64,000 nt of DNA from positions 310,001 to 374,000 of the forward strand of contig NZ_BAABHK010000010.1 of the NCBI RefSeq assembly GCF_039542055.1. The letters run 5' to 3'. The notes beneath the pieces are model-generated. The model was given only the letters and a program-made list of their open reading frames with translations. It had not been told where the DNA came from and did not search any database. The translations under genes and the position numbers were made by a program. Shown one piece after another: positions 27,138 through 34,268 of the stretch. Positions within the stretch are counted from its first letter, which is position 1. Every line of letters starts with the position of its first letter. The stretch is from Actinoallomurus vinaceus (GTDB taxonomy: Bacteria; Actinomycetota; Actinomycetes; Streptosporangiales; Streptosporangiaceae).

Positions 27138-28503
27138 CCTGCGCGAGCGTGGCACCGCCATAACCGATCTCGAGTCCGTGCACCACCGGTGGTCCGTCGA
27201 ACCGCCGGTCCAGCGTGGCGAGGAGGACGCCGCGTTCCGCCGCGCGCTCCACCACCCGCGCGGCGACGTCTTGGGGCAGAGCCACCACGATGTGCATCCC
27301 GGCGGTGTCCCCCAGGAGCGGAAGGTGGCCCAGTTCCTCGACGACGGCGGCGCGGCGGCGCGCGTACTCCGTCCGCATCCGCCGTACGTGGCGGTCCAGG
27401 TCACCGCGTTCCAGGAGAATGCGCACGGCCTCCTGCGGCACCACCGCCGTACGGTCGTTGACGTGCTCGCGCACGCCCGTGATCGCCTCGACGAGGTCGG
27501 GGCGCGCCACCAGCCAGCCGACGCCGACGTCGGGGGCCAGCGTCTTCGACGTGGTGCCGAGGTAGACCGTCACCTCCGGGTCCAGCCCGTACAGCGCGGG
27601 CAACGGCGCCACGTCGTACCGGAACTCGCTGTCGTAGTCGTCCTCGGCGATCAGGGTGCCGTTGCGCCGCGCCCAGGCCAGCAGCGCCTGGCGGCGGGGC
27701 ACCGGCAGCCGGCCGCCGAGCGGGTACTGGTGCGACGGCGTGGTGTAGACGATGCGCAGCCCGTCGGGGAGGGAGTCGACGATCAGGCCGGACTCGTCCA
27801 CCGGGCACGGCACCACCTCCGCGCCCCGCATGGCCAGGGTCGACCGGGCCTTGGTGTAGCCCGGCTCCTCGACGCCGACCCGGTCACCGGGCCGCAGGAC
27901 CACCGCCCCCAGCAGGTCGAGGCCGTTCGTCGCGCCGCGGGTGACGAGCACCCGTTCGACCGGGCACGTCACGCCGCGGCTGCGCCGCAGGTAGTCGACG
28001 AGCGCGGCGCGCAGGCCGGGCAGGCCGCGCGGATCCGGCCGTCCGTCCGGGGGCACGGTCGCCGCGAGCCGCCAGGCGCGCCGCCACGCGGGCGTGTCCA
28101 GCCCGTCGACCCACGGCACGCCGGGCCGCAGGTCGATGGCCGTGCCCGCGTCCCGGGAGCGGTCCTCCGGCGCCGGACTGAGGGCGCGGTGCGACCCGCC
28201 GCGCGGCGGTGCGATGTCGGCCACATAGGTGCCCGAGCCGTGCCGGCCCTCGATCCAGCCCTCGGCGTACAGCTGCTCGTACGCCTCCGTGACGACCGTG
28301 CGGCTGACCTCCAGCACGGACGCCAGCGCCCGGCTGGACGGGAGCCGCTCCCCCGCCTTGAGGCGCCCGTCGTTCATCGCCGCGCGCAACTGCCCGCCGA
28401 GCTGGACGCTGAGCGGCGTCTTGGCCCCGCGGTCGACGGTGAGGGGCAGGTCGAAGTGGTCCCGCGACAAAGTGGTTCCCTTGTTCCGCAACGAAGTGGC
28501 CAT
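27061..28503 (-). CDS. MocR-type regulator: GntR winged helix fused to PLP aminotransferase fold (PdxR-like)
   Basis: 480 residues. GntR helix-turn-helix about 25-90 (GERLPSSRALASVLEVSRTVV), then an aminotransferase class I fold about 120-470 with the PLP-binding lysine in LGTTSKTLAPDVGVG. It is divergent from a pyridoxamine-phosphate-oxidase-fold gene. Four AAGTGG-type sites (28452-28521) resemble the motif known for PdxR of corynebacteria, so a role in vitamin B6 control is likely. ATG at 28503 lies inside the operator region; the annotated start may be too early, and an internal TTG is an alternative. The 3' end overlaps the convergent amidase gene by 77 bases. Confidence 0.85.
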   Translation of the reverse strand: MATSLRNKGTTLSRDHFDLPLTVDRGAKTPLSVQLGGQLRAAMNDGRLKAGERLPSSRALASVLEVSRTVVTEAYEQLYAEGWIEGRHGSGTYVADIAPPRGGSHRALSPAPEDRSRDAGTAIDLRPGVPWVDGLDTPAWRRAWRLAATVPPDGRPDPRGLPGLRAALVDYLRRSRGVTCPVERVLVTRGATNGLDLLGAVVLRPGDRVGVEEPGYTKARSTLAMRGAEVVPCPVDESGLIVDSLPDGLRIVYTTPSHQYPLGGRLPVPRRQALLAWARRNGTLIAEDDYDSEFRYDVAPLPALYGLDPEVTVYLGTTSKTLAPDVGVGWLVARPDLVEAITGVREHVNDRTAVVPQEAVRILLERGDLDRHVRRMRTEYARRRAAVVEELGHLPLLGDTAGMHIVVALPQDVAARVVERAAERGVLLATLDRRFDGPPVVHGLEIGYGGATLAQVRSGCSLVRALVQEALSGPAHAAAG

Positions 28504-28521
28504 ACTCGTCAGGCCACTTCG
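28452..28521. promoter_or_regulatory. MocR/PdxR-type operator cluster
   Basis: Direct copies CGAAGTGGTC (28452), CAAAGTGGTT (28468) and CGAAGTGGCC (28492), plus the inverted copy GGCCACTTCG (28512). The last two form a perfect 10-bp inverted repeat with a 10-base spacer. Direct plus inverted AAGTGG sites are typical of MocR regulators. Confidence 0.72.
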
Positions 28522-28532
28522 ACCTTACCGTC

Positions 28533-29210
28533 ATGAGCATGACGACCTCTCCGCCGCACGAGGCTCCTCCGCCGTACGACGTGGCCTCTCCGGGCACGCT
28601 GTCCGGCACCGAGCGCACGCGCGTCCGCCGTCTCTCCGAGCGCGCCGCCACCGACCGGCAGGCGCTGTACGACGTCCTCGACGCCGGGCGGATCTGCCAC
28701 CTCGGCGTGATCGTCGACGGGTGCCCCCGGGTCCTGCCGACCGGGTACGGCCGGGACGGCGACACCCTGTACCTCCACGGCTCCACGGGCGCCGTGAGCC
28801 TGCGCGCGGGCGGCGAGATCTGCGTCACCGTCACCCACCTCGACGGCCTCGTCCTGGCCCGCTCGGTCTTCCACCACTCGATGAACTACCGCAGCGCCGT
28901 GATCTACGGCCGGCCCCGGCTCGTCACCGACCCGGAGGAGAAGCTCGCCGGGCTCCGCGCCATCGTGGAGAACCTCGCGCCGGGCCGCTGGGACGCCGCT
29001 CGGCGCCCGACCCGCAAGGAACTCGCCGCGACGGCCGTCGTCGCGCTCTCGCTCGAAGAGGCGTCGGTGAAGGTCCGGCAGGGACCGCCCTCCGACGACG
29101 AGGAGGACCTCGGGCTGGATGTCTGGGCGGGCGTGTTGCCCGTACGCGAGGTCGTCGGAGACCCGGTCCCCGACCCGCTGCTCCGGCCCGGCATCGGGTA
29201 TTCCAAATAG
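28533..29210 (+). CDS. Pyridoxamine 5'-phosphate oxidase-fold (FMN-binding split barrel) protein
   Basis: 225 residues. Split-barrel core about 40-190: GRICHLGVIVDGCPRVLPTGYG, DTLYLHGSTGAVS, and SVFHHSMNYRSAVIYGRP, characteristic of the nitroreductase-like or PNPOx-like group often paired with MocR regulators. It probably binds FMN or another flavin. The divergent PdxR-like regulator and shared AAGTGG sites suggest a vitamin B6-linked function. It is not the canonical PdxH, which is shorter and has a different C-terminus. Confidence 0.8.
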   Translation: MSMTTSPPHEAPPPYDVASPGTLSGTERTRVRRLSERAATDRQALYDVLDAGRICHLGVIVDGCPRVLPTGYGRDGDTLYLHGSTGAVSLRAGGEICVTVTHLDGLVLARSVFHHSMNYRSAVIYGRPRLVTDPEEKLAGLRAIVENLAPGRWDAARRPTRKELAATAVVALSLEEASVKVRQGPPSDDEEDLGLDVWAGVLPVREVVGDPVPDPLLRPGIGYSK

Positions 29211-29236
29211 TGATATGAGCCACATACCCTGACCCC

Positions 29237-30142
29237 ATGACTCCTGCGGGCTGGTACCGCGATCCGTACGGCAATCCGAGTCTCCTGCGCTGGTGGGATG
29301 GCTACACCTGGACCCAGGCGACGCAGCCCGCAGGCGAAGGTCAGCCGACCGCCTGGGAAGGGCAGCAGACGGTCGGCGAAGGTCAGCAGGCCACCCGGGA
29401 CTGGAGCGGCGTTCAGCCTGCCGGCGAAGGCCAGCAGGCAGGCTGGGGGTGGAGCGGCGCTCCGCCGACGTGGGCGCAGACCGCGCCTGCGCCGCCCACC
29501 GGCCGCCGCTCGCGGCTCCCTCTCCTGGTCGGCGGCGGTGCGGCCGCTGTGATCATCATCACGGTCGTCGCGATCCTGCTCGCCACCGACGTCTTCGGCG
29601 GGGGCAAGAGCGGCCGCTCCCCGGTCGCCGGGACGGTCACCGACGCCCAGGCCGGGGTCTCCTACCCGAAGCTGGGCGGAAAGTGGCACCTTGAGGCCGT
29701 CACCGCGACGAGCCCCCTGGGCAAGCTGGGCTTCGACCAGGGACAGGCCGCCGAGGTCATGGCCAATTACCAGAACGGCCAGCCGTACCTCGCGAGCGTC
29801 TACAGCGGAGCGGCCACCGACACCACCTCCGCCCCGCCGGAGACCAAGGCCAAGGGGCTTCTGGCGGCGCTGGAACCGGTCGCCTACCCGGCGCACACAC
29901 GCCAGGACCTCGCGTCCGCCGCCCACCCCGTCGACGGGCACGACGGCTGGCTCCTGAAGGTGAAATTCACCTTCCCGCAGGCAAAATCCGAGGGCTGGAA
30001 CTTCCGTACGGAGACGGCCGCGATCCTGATCGTCGACCGCGGGAACGGCCAGTCGCCTGCGGAGTTCTACGTCTCGATCCCCGACAGTCACGGGCACCAG
30101 GGCGACCTCGATCTGCTCCTGTCCTCACTCAAAGTGTCCTGA
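29237..30142 (+). CDS. DUF2510 domain membrane protein
   Basis: 301 residues. N-terminal DUF2510 motif AGWYRDPYGNPSLLRWWDGYTWT (written here in parts: AGWYRDPYGN, then LRWWDGYTWT), about 3-25; a Gly/Gln/Glu-rich repetitive stretch (about 30-80, variants of PAGEGQQ); one membrane segment (about 98-116); and an extracellular C-terminal domain (about 130-301). Topology: short cytoplasmic head, one helix, outside domain. The function of the family is unknown. It ends 20 bases before the oligoribonuclease start and may be co-transcribed with it. Confidence 0.75.
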   Translation: MTPAGWYRDPYGNPSLLRWWDGYTWTQATQPAGEGQPTAWEGQQTVGEGQQATRDWSGVQPAGEGQQAGWGWSGAPPTWAQTAPAPPTGRRSRLPLLVGGGAAAVIIITVVAILLATDVFGGGKSGRSPVAGTVTDAQAGVSYPKLGGKWHLEAVTATSPLGKLGFDQGQAAEVMANYQNGQPYLASVYSGAATDTTSAPPETKAKGLLAALEPVAYPAHTRQDLASAAHPVDGHDGWLLKVKFTFPQAKSEGWNFRTETAAILIVDRGNGQSPAEFYVSIPDSHGHQGDLDLLLSSLKVS

Positions 30143-30162
30143 CAGGACTTATGGTGAAGGTC

Positions 30163-30759
30163 ATGAACGACCGGCTGGTCTGGATCGACTGTGAAATGAC
30201 CGGGCTCGACCTGCAGCGCGACGCGCTGATCGAGATCGCCGCCCTGGTGACCGACAGTGAGCTCAACATCCTCGACGCGGGCATCGACCTGGTGATCAAG
30301 CCGCCCCAGGAGGCCGTGGAGCAGATGTCGCAGGTGGTACGCGACATGCACACGACCTCCGGGCTGCTCGATGCGCTGCCCGGCGGCATCACCCTCGCCG
30401 AGGCCGAGGACCGCGTCCTCGAGTACGTCCGCACCCACGTCCCCGGGGTCAAGAAGGCCCCCCTGTGCGGCAACTCCATCGCGACCGACCGGTCCTTCCT
30501 CGCCCGCGACATGCCCGCCCTGGACGCCCACCTGCACTACCGCATGATCGACGTCTCCTCGATCAAGGAGCTGGCCCGCCGCTGGTACCCGCGGGCGTAC
30601 TTCGCCAGCCCCGTCAAGAAGGGCGGCCACCGGGCCCTCGCCGACATCACCGAGAGCATCACCGAGCTCCGCTACTACCGAGAGACCGTCTTCGTCCCGC
30701 AACCAGGGCCCGACTCCGAGACGGCACGCTCCATCGCGACGAATATCGGTGACCGATGA
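30163..30759 (+). CDS. orn: Oligoribonuclease
   Basis: 198 residues. DEDDh exonuclease: DCEMTGLD (first Asp and Glu), GNSIATDRSF (Asp) and HRALADITES (catalytic His and last Asp). RLVWIDCEMTG at the N-terminus and RYYRETVFVPQPGPDS at the C-terminus are hallmarks of actinobacterial Orn. It degrades 2-5-nt RNAs, including pGpG from cyclic-di-GMP turnover. I chose ATG 30163 (MNDRLVW) because homologs start there; ATG 30151 is in frame with an AGGA site upstream and cannot be excluded. tRNA-His follows, a common actinomycete arrangement. Confidence 0.93.
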   Translation: MNDRLVWIDCEMTGLDLQRDALIEIAALVTDSELNILDAGIDLVIKPPQEAVEQMSQVVRDMHTTSGLLDALPGGITLAEAEDRVLEYVRTHVPGVKKAPLCGNSIATDRSFLARDMPALDAHLHYRMIDVSSIKELARRWYPRAYFASPVKKGGHRALADITESITELRYYRETVFVPQPGPDSETARSIATNIGDR

Positions 30760-30805
30760 GGTCCGAAGAACCGCTACACTTCATGACGCCGCCTAGTGCG
30801 GACAT

Positions 30806-30882
30806 GGTGGGTGTAGCTCAGTTGGCAGAGCACCAGGTTGTGGTCCTGGGTGTCGGGGGTTCAAGTCCCCTCACTCACCCCA
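30806..30882 (+). tRNA. tRNA-His (GTG)
   Basis: Full cloverleaf: acceptor GTGGGTG/CACTCAC, D arm GCTC...GAGC, anticodon stem CCAGG/CCTGG with loop TTGTGGT, T arm GGGGG-TTCAAGT-CCCCT. The extra G at 30806 pairs with C at 30879, the histidine identity pair. CCA is encoded. Confidence 0.95.
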
Positions 30883-30886
30883 AAAT

Positions 30887-30918
30887 GACGGCCCCAGCGC
30901 ACACGCGCCGGGGCCGTC
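30887..30918 (+). terminator. Terminator after tRNA-His
   Basis: GACGGCCCC-AGCGC pairs with GCGC-CGGGGCCGTC and is followed by GGCCTTTT. Confidence 0.8.
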
Positions 30919-31167
30919 GGCCTTTTCCGGCCCACCCCGGCCTTCGAGCTCCTTCGCCGACCCGCTCCGGTCTTCGACCTCCCGCCCTCACCCGGGTCCG
31001 TCCCCCTTCGAGGGCGCCCAGGCCGGCCTTCCATCGGAAACCATCCGGGCCCCTCTCCCCTCGGACGCCGCCCGGGCCAGCCGTTCCCCGGACACCACCC
31101 GGGTCCGTCTCCCCTCGGACACCGCTCGGGTCGCGCCCCGCCGTGACAGGCGCCCCCCGGAGGCAGG
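30919..31167. other. Spacer with degenerate CCGGG-rich repeats
   Basis: Repeated CCCGGG(T/C)C-GTCTCCCCTCGGACACC-like units (31045-31140). No gene is supported on either strand. Confidence 0.4.
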
Positions 31168-31719
31168 ATGAATTCTGACGGTCCACTCCCCCTACGGGTC
31201 ATGGTCGTCGACGGCGACCCCGCACTCCTCTCGTTGCTGCAGGAGAGCGACGAGCTGGATGTGGTCAATGAGCCCGTTGATGCCAACGAGCCCACAGAGG
31301 CCCTGGAGGCCGCCGAACGCCTCCGGCCCGACGTCGTGATCCTCGGCCCCGAGTTCGCGGCCCACACGGCCCCTCTGAGCCGCAGAGCACGCGTCTTCGT
31401 CGTCTGCAGCGAGCCCACCGCCGCGTCGGCGGCCCTCCGCGACGGCGCGACCGGCCACCTCACCCCCGGCCGGTTCACCGCGGGAGAACTCCTCCAGGTC
31501 TTCCGCGACGCCGGCCGCGACGACCTCGACCTGTCCGCCCGCGAGGCCGAGGTCATGGACCTCATCTCCAGCGGCCGCTCCAACGGCGAGATCGCCCGGG
31601 AGCTGTTCCTCAGCGAGAAGACCGTGAAGAACCACGTCAACCGGATCTACGCCAAGCTCCGAGTGGGCTCGCGAGCGGCCGCCATCACCCTCTGGCAGGC
31701 CCGCCGACAGCCCCTGTGA
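31168..31719 (+). CDS. LuxR-type response regulator with atypical receiver domain
   Basis: 183 residues. Receiver-like N-terminus (about 8-105) with VDGD and RPDVVILGPEF, but the switch lysine near the end of the domain is missing (GHLTPGRF), and the acidic cluster is incomplete. That points to a phosphorylation-independent regulator. C-terminal LuxR helix-turn-helix about 118-178 (LSAREAEVMDLISSGRSNGE, then ELFLSEKTVKNHVNRIYAKL). No sensor kinase is next to it. It lies directly before the tRNA-Lys that serves as the island integration site. Confidence 0.83.
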   Translation: MNSDGPLPLRVMVVDGDPALLSLLQESDELDVVNEPVDANEPTEALEAAERLRPDVVILGPEFAAHTAPLSRRARVFVVCSEPTAASAALRDGATGHLTPGRFTAGELLQVFRDAGRDDLDLSAREAEVMDLISSGRSNGEIARELFLSEKTVKNHVNRIYAKLRVGSRAAAITLWQARRQPL

Positions 31720-31794
31720 CCTGGCCCTCCGGCCGTGTGGATCATTCGATTCGCAAGCAGGGCAAGGGGGCTGCTAAAGTTACGGACGTCGCAA

Positions 31795-31867
31795 GCGCCG
31801 TTAGCTCAATTGGCAGAGCAGCGGACTCTTAATCCGCGGGTTCGGGGTTCAAGTCCCTGACGGCGCA
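31795..31867 (+). tRNA. tRNA-Lys (CTT), integration target of the downstream islands
   Basis: Acceptor GCGCCGT/ACGGCGC, D arm GCTC/GAGC, anticodon stem GCGGA/TCCGC with loop CTCTTAA, T arm CGGGG-TTCAAGT-CCCTG, discriminator A. CCA is not encoded. Its 3' 53 bases are repeated at 48004 and 58404. Confidence 0.95.
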
Positions 31868-31869
31868 CC
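31815..31869 (+). repeat. attL-type core repeat 1 (55 bp, tRNA-Lys 3' part)
   Basis: Identical to 48004-48058 and differing at one base from 58404-58458. It covers the anticodon arm to just past the tRNA 3' end, the usual attachment core of tyrosine integrases. Confidence 0.9.
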
Positions 31870-31875
31870 GGCAGT

Positions 31876-31914
31876 GATCGGCGGCGATGCCCCAGACGGG
31901 CATCGCCGCCGATC
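31876..31914 (+). terminator. Island-borne terminator of tRNA-Lys
   Basis: Perfect 17-bp stem GATCGGCGGCGATGCCC/GGGCATCGCCGCCGATC then TTGT. The same hairpin recurs at 48065-48103 but not after core repeat 3, so it came in with the elements. Confidence 0.85.
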
Positions 31915-32129
31915 TTGTATGGGGCCAAACTGAGGCCGATATGAGGCCCGAATACGGACGACCTGCTCAGGTCATTTCAGACGTCCGTGAGTAGTGCGAC
32001 GACGGGCAGGCCAACCAGCGCGCCGAACCTTTCGTGTCGGCGCTTCCCTGAGGTGTTCAGTTGGCCCTTTCCGGGATGTCGGCCAACGGCAGTGGGCTCA
32101 AGTGAGCCGGTGATCGCGGGGGCTGGTCG
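31915..32129. other. Left-end arm of island 1
   Basis: Homologous to the sequence after core repeat 2 (48104-48255), sharing for example CAGGTCATTTCAGACGTCCG. It lies between the att core and the integrase stop; probably the integrase-binding arm. No gene seen. Confidence 0.6.
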
Positions 32130-33566
32130 TCAGAGCCGGGGTTTGTGTCGTCGGCGGCGGTGAGGCCGGCCGATCTGGCGCCCCGGATGCGCCCGCGACC
32201 TACCTGGCACCGTGCGCCGGTTACGACCGCGTCGTTTCCGGCCACGGCGCTTGGGCCGGCCGGTCTGGCGGCGCCGGACCCGCGTCGTGCCCGGGACGAG
32301 ACGGCCGGCCCGGACGATGAGGGCGGCGACCTTCTCGGCCGCCGCGTGCGCGACATCGGGCAGCACCGAGGTGTAGGTATCGGCGGTCACCACGATGCTG
32401 GAATGCCCCAGCATCTCCTGGACCACCCGCAGGTCGACCCCGGCGGCCAGGGCGAGTGTGGCCGCGCCGTGCCGCAGGTCGTGCAGGCGGATCGGCGGCA
32501 GCCCGGCCGCGACGGTCAGCGCCCGGAAGATACGGGTGAGCCGGTCCGGGGCCATCGGATCACCGTTGAGGTTAGTGAACACGTAGCCGCTGAGATGGTA
32601 CTTCTCGCCGAACGCGACGCGCTCGGTCTCCTGGCGCTCCTTGTGAGCGCGCAGTGCGGCGATCGTGGTGTGGTCCAGCGCGATCACCCGGGCGCTGTGC
32701 GCGGTCTTGGGCGGGCAGACCTTCAGGCACCCGTCGTACTGCTGCAGTTGCCGGCAGATCACCGCGACACCGCTATCGAGGTCGACGTCGCACCAGCGCA
32801 GCCCGGCCGCCTCACCACGGCGAAGGCCCCGCAAGGCGATCAGGTGGTAGGCCGCATACAGCCGGTGGTCTTCGATGCCGTGCAGGAACTCGGCCGTCTG
32901 TGCGGCGGTCCATACCGCCACCGCCGGCCGCTCACCGCTTCGCCGCCAATGCTCTACACGGCTGGTCGTCCACACCACCGCCCGTGGCCGCCGCGCCCCT
33001 GGCAACTCCACGCGAGTTGCGGGGTTGTCGGCGATCAGCCCCCGCCGGATGGCGGCGTTCAACGCCGCCCGCAACGTCGCACGGATCCGATGCAACGTCG
33101 CCGCCGACACCGGCGCACCCAACGCCTCATGCTGACGAATGATCGCCGTGAACATCGCCTGAACCTGCCCCACCGACAGATCGGCCAGCAGGATCCGCCC
33201 CAGATACGGCGTCAAATACAACCGGACATGACCGGCGTAGCCACGCACCGTCGACGACGCCGGGGATGTTCGCGAGGCCAGCCAGTGCGCCAGCCACTCC
33301 CCCACCGTCAACACCCGACCGCACCCATCCCCCGGCGCGGGTGCCCGCAACCGGCGCAACACCTCCAGCGCGGCCTGACGCGTCGGATACCCGCCCCGCC
33401 GAATCCGACGGCGACGACCATCCACCCCGACCGGAAGCTCCAGCCGGACGTACCAACTGCCATGCCGACGCCCAGCCACCAACCGCGGACACCGATCCCC
33501 CAGCGCCTTACCCGACACCGGATCCACACACCCACACCGCCGATACACCCGACCCGACGAACGCAT
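32130..33566 (-). CDS. int: Tyrosine site-specific integrase
   Basis: 478 residues from ATG 33566 (RSSGRVYRRCGCVD); an earlier in-frame start exists at 33656 but adds residues unlike the family. N-terminal Cys-rich segment and AP2-like arm-binding region (about 1-85), SAM-like core-binding domain (about 90-190), catalytic domain (about 210-410). Catalytic residues: Arg in RGLRRGEAAGLRW (about 245), HDLRHG (His and Arg, about 361), LGHSS and Tyr in VTADTYTSV (about 397). The basic tail (RRRQTGRPKRRGRKRRGRN) is unusually long. It points toward the tRNA-Lys and would catalyse recombination at the 55-bp core. Confidence 0.92.
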   Translation of the reverse strand: MRSSGRVYRRCGCVDPVSGKALGDRCPRLVAGRRHGSWYVRLELPVGVDGRRRRIRRGGYPTRQAALEVLRRLRAPAPGDGCGRVLTVGEWLAHWLASRTSPASSTVRGYAGHVRLYLTPYLGRILLADLSVGQVQAMFTAIIRQHEALGAPVSAATLHRIRATLRAALNAAIRRGLIADNPATRVELPGARRPRAVVWTTSRVEHWRRSGERPAVAVWTAAQTAEFLHGIEDHRLYAAYHLIALRGLRRGEAAGLRWCDVDLDSGVAVICRQLQQYDGCLKVCPPKTAHSARVIALDHTTIAALRAHKERQETERVAFGEKYHLSGYVFTNLNGDPMAPDRLTRIFRALTVAAGLPPIRLHDLRHGAATLALAAGVDLRVVQEMLGHSSIVVTADTYTSVLPDVAHAAAEKVAALIVRAGRLVPGTTRVRRRQTGRPKRRGRKRRGRNRRTVPGRSRAHPGRQIGRPHRRRRHKPRL

Positions 33567-33859
33567 AACCCTCACCCCCTCCACACGCTCGCTCCTGAAC
33601 ACAACCAGCGTGCGCCCAGAAACCGGAATCAGGAAGGGGGCAGCGAGTCCGACCACCCGGAACCCTATGTGGCACTCACCCGACGCTCCTGGAGATCGAT
33701 TGCAGAGACGACCTCAAATTCGAATATCAAGATCTACAATATCTTTTACCTTATCCACTCTTGCTGATAGGCAACCTGTTCTCCGACGGTCCCGAGATAC
33801 CGAACTATCGGCTTTGCCATTCGGCCTTGGGTGCGTCCAGCCCAGCGGCTTGACGCACC
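33567..33859. other. AT-richer non-coding stretch of island 1
   Basis: GC drops clearly at 33710-33790 (ACAATATCTTTTACCTTATC). It contains the integrase promoter region. No gene is supported. Confidence 0.5.
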
Positions 33860-34207
33860 CTATCTAAGCATTCCAGCCTGAGGATCAAAGCAGACCAGTC
33901 CAAACTGGTCAGCCACATCTGCAACGAAGGCCGACACTTCTTCTGCCGCAGACCAAGAGATACTGAGATAAACATATGGACCGCTCGCACCCTTCAATAG
34001 GGGAACTCCCGCCCACGGCGTGTCATCTCCAGTATTAGTATCTGGCCACTGTCGCGTGAGTACCTCTACAAAGCGCCGCACGACATCCAAAACTGGCTCG
34101 ATTTCGTCAGCGTCGAGGTAGTCCGCATAGAGACGCTCATGAACCTCAGCAGCTTCGCGGTCATCGGACGGCCTAGGCCCCTCCCATACCGCAACATCGT
34201 AACTCAT
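33860..34207 (-). CDS. Putative immunity protein for the RHS toxin
   Basis: 115 residues from ATG 34207 (MSYDVAVWEGPRP), the typical opening of a small acidic protein family that follows polymorphic toxins in actinomycetes. Upstream in-frame starts to 34243 add a basic, non-family segment. Other conserved parts are GPYVYLSISWS and FDPQAGMLR at the end. It is soluble and lies 61 bases after the toxin stop on the same strand, the expected place for the cognate immunity gene. Its GC is lower than the surroundings, matching the exchangeable tip of such loci. Binding to this toxin is inferred from position. Confidence 0.7.
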   Translation of the reverse strand: MSYDVAVWEGPRPSDDREAAEVHERLYADYLDADEIEPVLDVVRRFVEVLTRQWPDTNTGDDTPWAGVPLLKGASGPYVYLSISWSAAEEVSAFVADVADQFGLVCFDPQAGMLR

Positions 34208-34268
34208 ACCTGAGTGCTTTCTTTTCGATCTCGTGAGGCGCAAGCCATGCGCCGACTACACTTACCTC

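Noticed and set aside
32145..33767. 540-codon open frame on the plus strand through the integrase
   Set aside because: Antisense shadow of the integrase; composition is His/Arg/Pro-rich without domains.
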